From contig RSEE01000099.1 of assembly GCA_003971905.1 (NCBI GenBank), forward strand, positions 124,001 to 188,000: a stretch of DNA of 64,000 bases, given 5' to 3'. The notes beneath the pieces were generated by a model, which worked only from the letters and a program-made list of their open reading frames with translations, was not told the origin of the DNA and ran no database searches. This DNA comes from Moniliella sp. 'wahieum'. Lineage: Eukaryota; Basidiomycota; Moniliellomycetes; Moniliellales; Moniliellaceae. Below are positions 62,601-64,000 of this stretch, in pieces. The position numbers were made by a program, and so were the translations under genes. Numbering within the stretch: position 1 is the first letter of the stretch; each line of letters starts with the position of its first letter.

Positions 62601-62790
62601 CGAGGAAGCTTGAAGTGCATGACGTGCGATGCCCCCCCGGCACGCGACCGTCTGCCCGGTTATTGGTCTGCACGTGTTTGGGGGATTATAGCATCCTCTT
62701 CCCTGCCAGCTCCCCTGTTACACTGGCAGCCAACCCGCGGCATCAGTACTAGTAGTAACCCCGTATATGTAACTCCTGTACCTCTCTCTC
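59698..62790. other. Gene-poor region between the retrotransposon and the dioxygenase gene
   Basis: No gene is supported in 3.1 kb. It holds dispersed repeat R1 copy 4, CT/AG dinucleotide runs (60505-60530), ATGATGCATGATG words (61204-61235), ATCGATCATCGATC words (61828-61855) and GTGACTAG tandems (62567-62582). The 153-codon minus-strand frame at 61039-61500 lacks any family feature. Confidence 0.5.
60550..60735 (+). repeat. Dispersed repeat R1, copy 4
   Basis: Carries GCTCGGATGTCAAC, CACGTTCATCCGTG, ATCCTGGCGATCCCCCTGG, TTCCTTAA and TTCGGTTTAGACGTAGCG in the same order as the reverse complement of copy 3. Confidence 0.7.
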
Positions 62791-62800
62791 CATATATATA
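62791..62800 (+). promoter_or_regulatory. TATA box of the dioxygenase gene
   Basis: CATATATATA lies about 75 bp before the ATG at 62874, followed by a CT-rich leader (CCTCTACCTTTCTTCCCC). Confidence 0.65.
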
Positions 62801-62873
62801 CCGCCACTTGCTCAGCACTCTCCCATCCCTCCTCTACCTTTCTTCCCCACCTTTCCTCTTCCTCCCTGACACG

Positions 62874-64000
62874 ATGGCTGTTACTACCAAGCCTGAAATC
62901 CCCGCCTGGGTGCCCGCGCCCCCGTCCAAGAAGAGTACGTTTTGGTCGTTGCCACCCTGTCTCTTCCCGTTTTTCCTTGCAGCATTCTTTTCCCTCGCTG
63001 ATGACAGAATACTGACTCTCGTTTTTGCTCTTTGCAGCTGACTTTGACTGGGCTCCCCTTGCTACTTTGGACCTGTCGAAGGTGACGGGGAGGACTACAC
63101 TCAAGTTCCTGACGATGTCGTCGAAGCAGTGGGCAAGGCGTTCCACGAGGATGGCTTTGTCTATGCTTTGAACCACGGTCTGGATTGGGACTATGTCAAG
63201 CGGCAGTTTGCCATTGGCCAATACGCCTTTGACGGTGTGCCTACCGAAGAAAAGAAGAAGCTCCAGGCGGACATTTTGCGCACGGGTAGCTTTACCGGGT
63301 ACAAGGCGCAAGGACATTGGAAGTTGGACCATGTCCCGGACCGCATTGAGCAGTTCAATGTGGTCAGCACCCGTTGGCAAAAGGACAAGATTGCCAGCTC
63401 CTTCCCGCCCCAGTTGGTCCATTTCTCGATGAGATTCACGAGTTTACGCTGCACAACCAGCGGATTTACCGACAGATTCTGAGTGTGCTCTCGCGCGTGC
63501 TCAAGCTGCCGGCGGACTACCTGTGGCGCCTAAGCCAGAACCCAGAGGAAAAGGGTGTGGACTTGTTGCGCTATGCGGCGTACTATGCCCCTTCCAAGGC
63601 GGATGACGGATCCCACGGCGTGCGGTTGCAAGGCCACACGGACTTCAATGCGGTCACCCTGCTCTGGTCGCAACCCATCACCTCGCTCGAAGTTCTCATG
63701 CCCGACAACAAGTGGCGCTTTGTGCGGCACATTGACAATGCCTTGGTGCTCAACCTGGGCGATGTGATGCACTTCCTCAGCGGTGGCTATTTGAAGCAGA
63801 CGATTCACCGTGTCGTTGCGCCGCCTGAGGACCAGGCTGATACGTGCGTCTGGGCACGTTTTACTTTGCTTTCCCCAATGCGGATGTGCCTCTGCTGCCG
63901 CTCACCGAGTCGCCGGTCGTGCGCGAGCATTACGGCAAGCGCCCCGTCGGCTTTTGGGAAAAGGAGATTGCGCGTGGCGGCCACGTCCCGACCGCTGGCG
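62874..64000 (+). CDS. 2-oxoglutarate/Fe(II)-dependent dioxygenase (isopenicillin-N-synthase-like), 3' end missing
   Basis: The ATG follows a TATA box and CT-rich leader. Exon 1 codes MAVTTKPEIPAWVPAPPSKK. An intron at 62935-63037 (GTACGT to TTGCAG) joins in frame to TDFDWAPLATLDLSKV. The N-terminal DIOX block is present (VVEAVGKAFHEDGFVYALNH). The jellyroll core has VRLQGHTDFNAVTLL with the iron-binding His-x-Asp (about 63630-63655), VLNLGDVMHFLSGG, and QTIHRVVAPP with the distal His (about 63810), then RLGTFYFAFPNADVPLLPL. These enzymes oxidise small molecules, consuming 2-oxoglutarate and O2; the substrate cannot be told and no biosynthetic cluster is visible. Frame breaks lie near 63085, 63415 and 63840. 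The gene runs off the right edge. Confidence 0.87.

Overview
The window reads as nuclear DNA of a filamentous or yeast-like fungus, most likely a basidiomycete. Genes are split by short GT-AG introns (about 45 to 120 bp). The set includes fungus-restricted families: MID1, KEI1, an exomer ChAP, SUR7/PalI, a Zn(II)2Cys6 factor and a Rom2-like Rho1 GEF. The lineage is inferred from gene content and was not tested by any search. Most genes show single-base reading-frame breaks that usually sit in homopolymer runs, so gene bounds and frames are approximate.

Layout. 1-175: last codons of a prenylated (CaaX) protein. 605-2578 (+): MID1 calcium channel subunit, convergent with an unrecognised coiled-coil protein (2658-5663, -). 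5735-9852: two nearly identical GAPDH genes, head to head in a 1.2-kb-arm inverted repeat. 11034-12943 (-): seven-helix membrane protein of unknown function. 16688-18951 (+): GCN20-type ABC-F protein. 18952-26560: gene-poor, built of short palindromic words, with a few doubtful ORFs and one small ORF that has a good promoter. 26784-28513 (+): Zn2Cys6 transcription factor. 31839-33862 (+): DED1 RNA helicase. 34488-35705 (+): KEI1. 36820-41433 (-): Rho1 GEF. 41434-44971: repeats. 44972-53219: compact cluster of GPN2, exomer subunit, RWDD2-like, mitochondrial uS17m and SUR7/PalI. 54428-59697 (-): complete Ty1/copia retrotransposon with identical 211-bp LTRs, a 5-bp target duplication and an in-frame amber stop between gag and pol. 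62874-end (+): 2-oxoglutarate/Fe(II) dioxygenase, cut by the window edge.

How the genes relate. Several act at the cell surface or in cell-wall upkeep: MID1 (Ca2+ entry under wall stress), the Rho1 GEF (wall-integrity switch), the exomer subunit (chitin synthase export), KEI1 (inositolphosphorylceramide synthesis) and SUR7/PalI. Nothing in the sequence suggests a true gene cluster. The others are housekeeping genes for glycolysis, translation and RNA polymerase assembly. The least explained material is the intergenic DNA: a four-copy dispersed repeat of unknown class and the recurring AAGCTT, ACTAGT and ATGCAT words.
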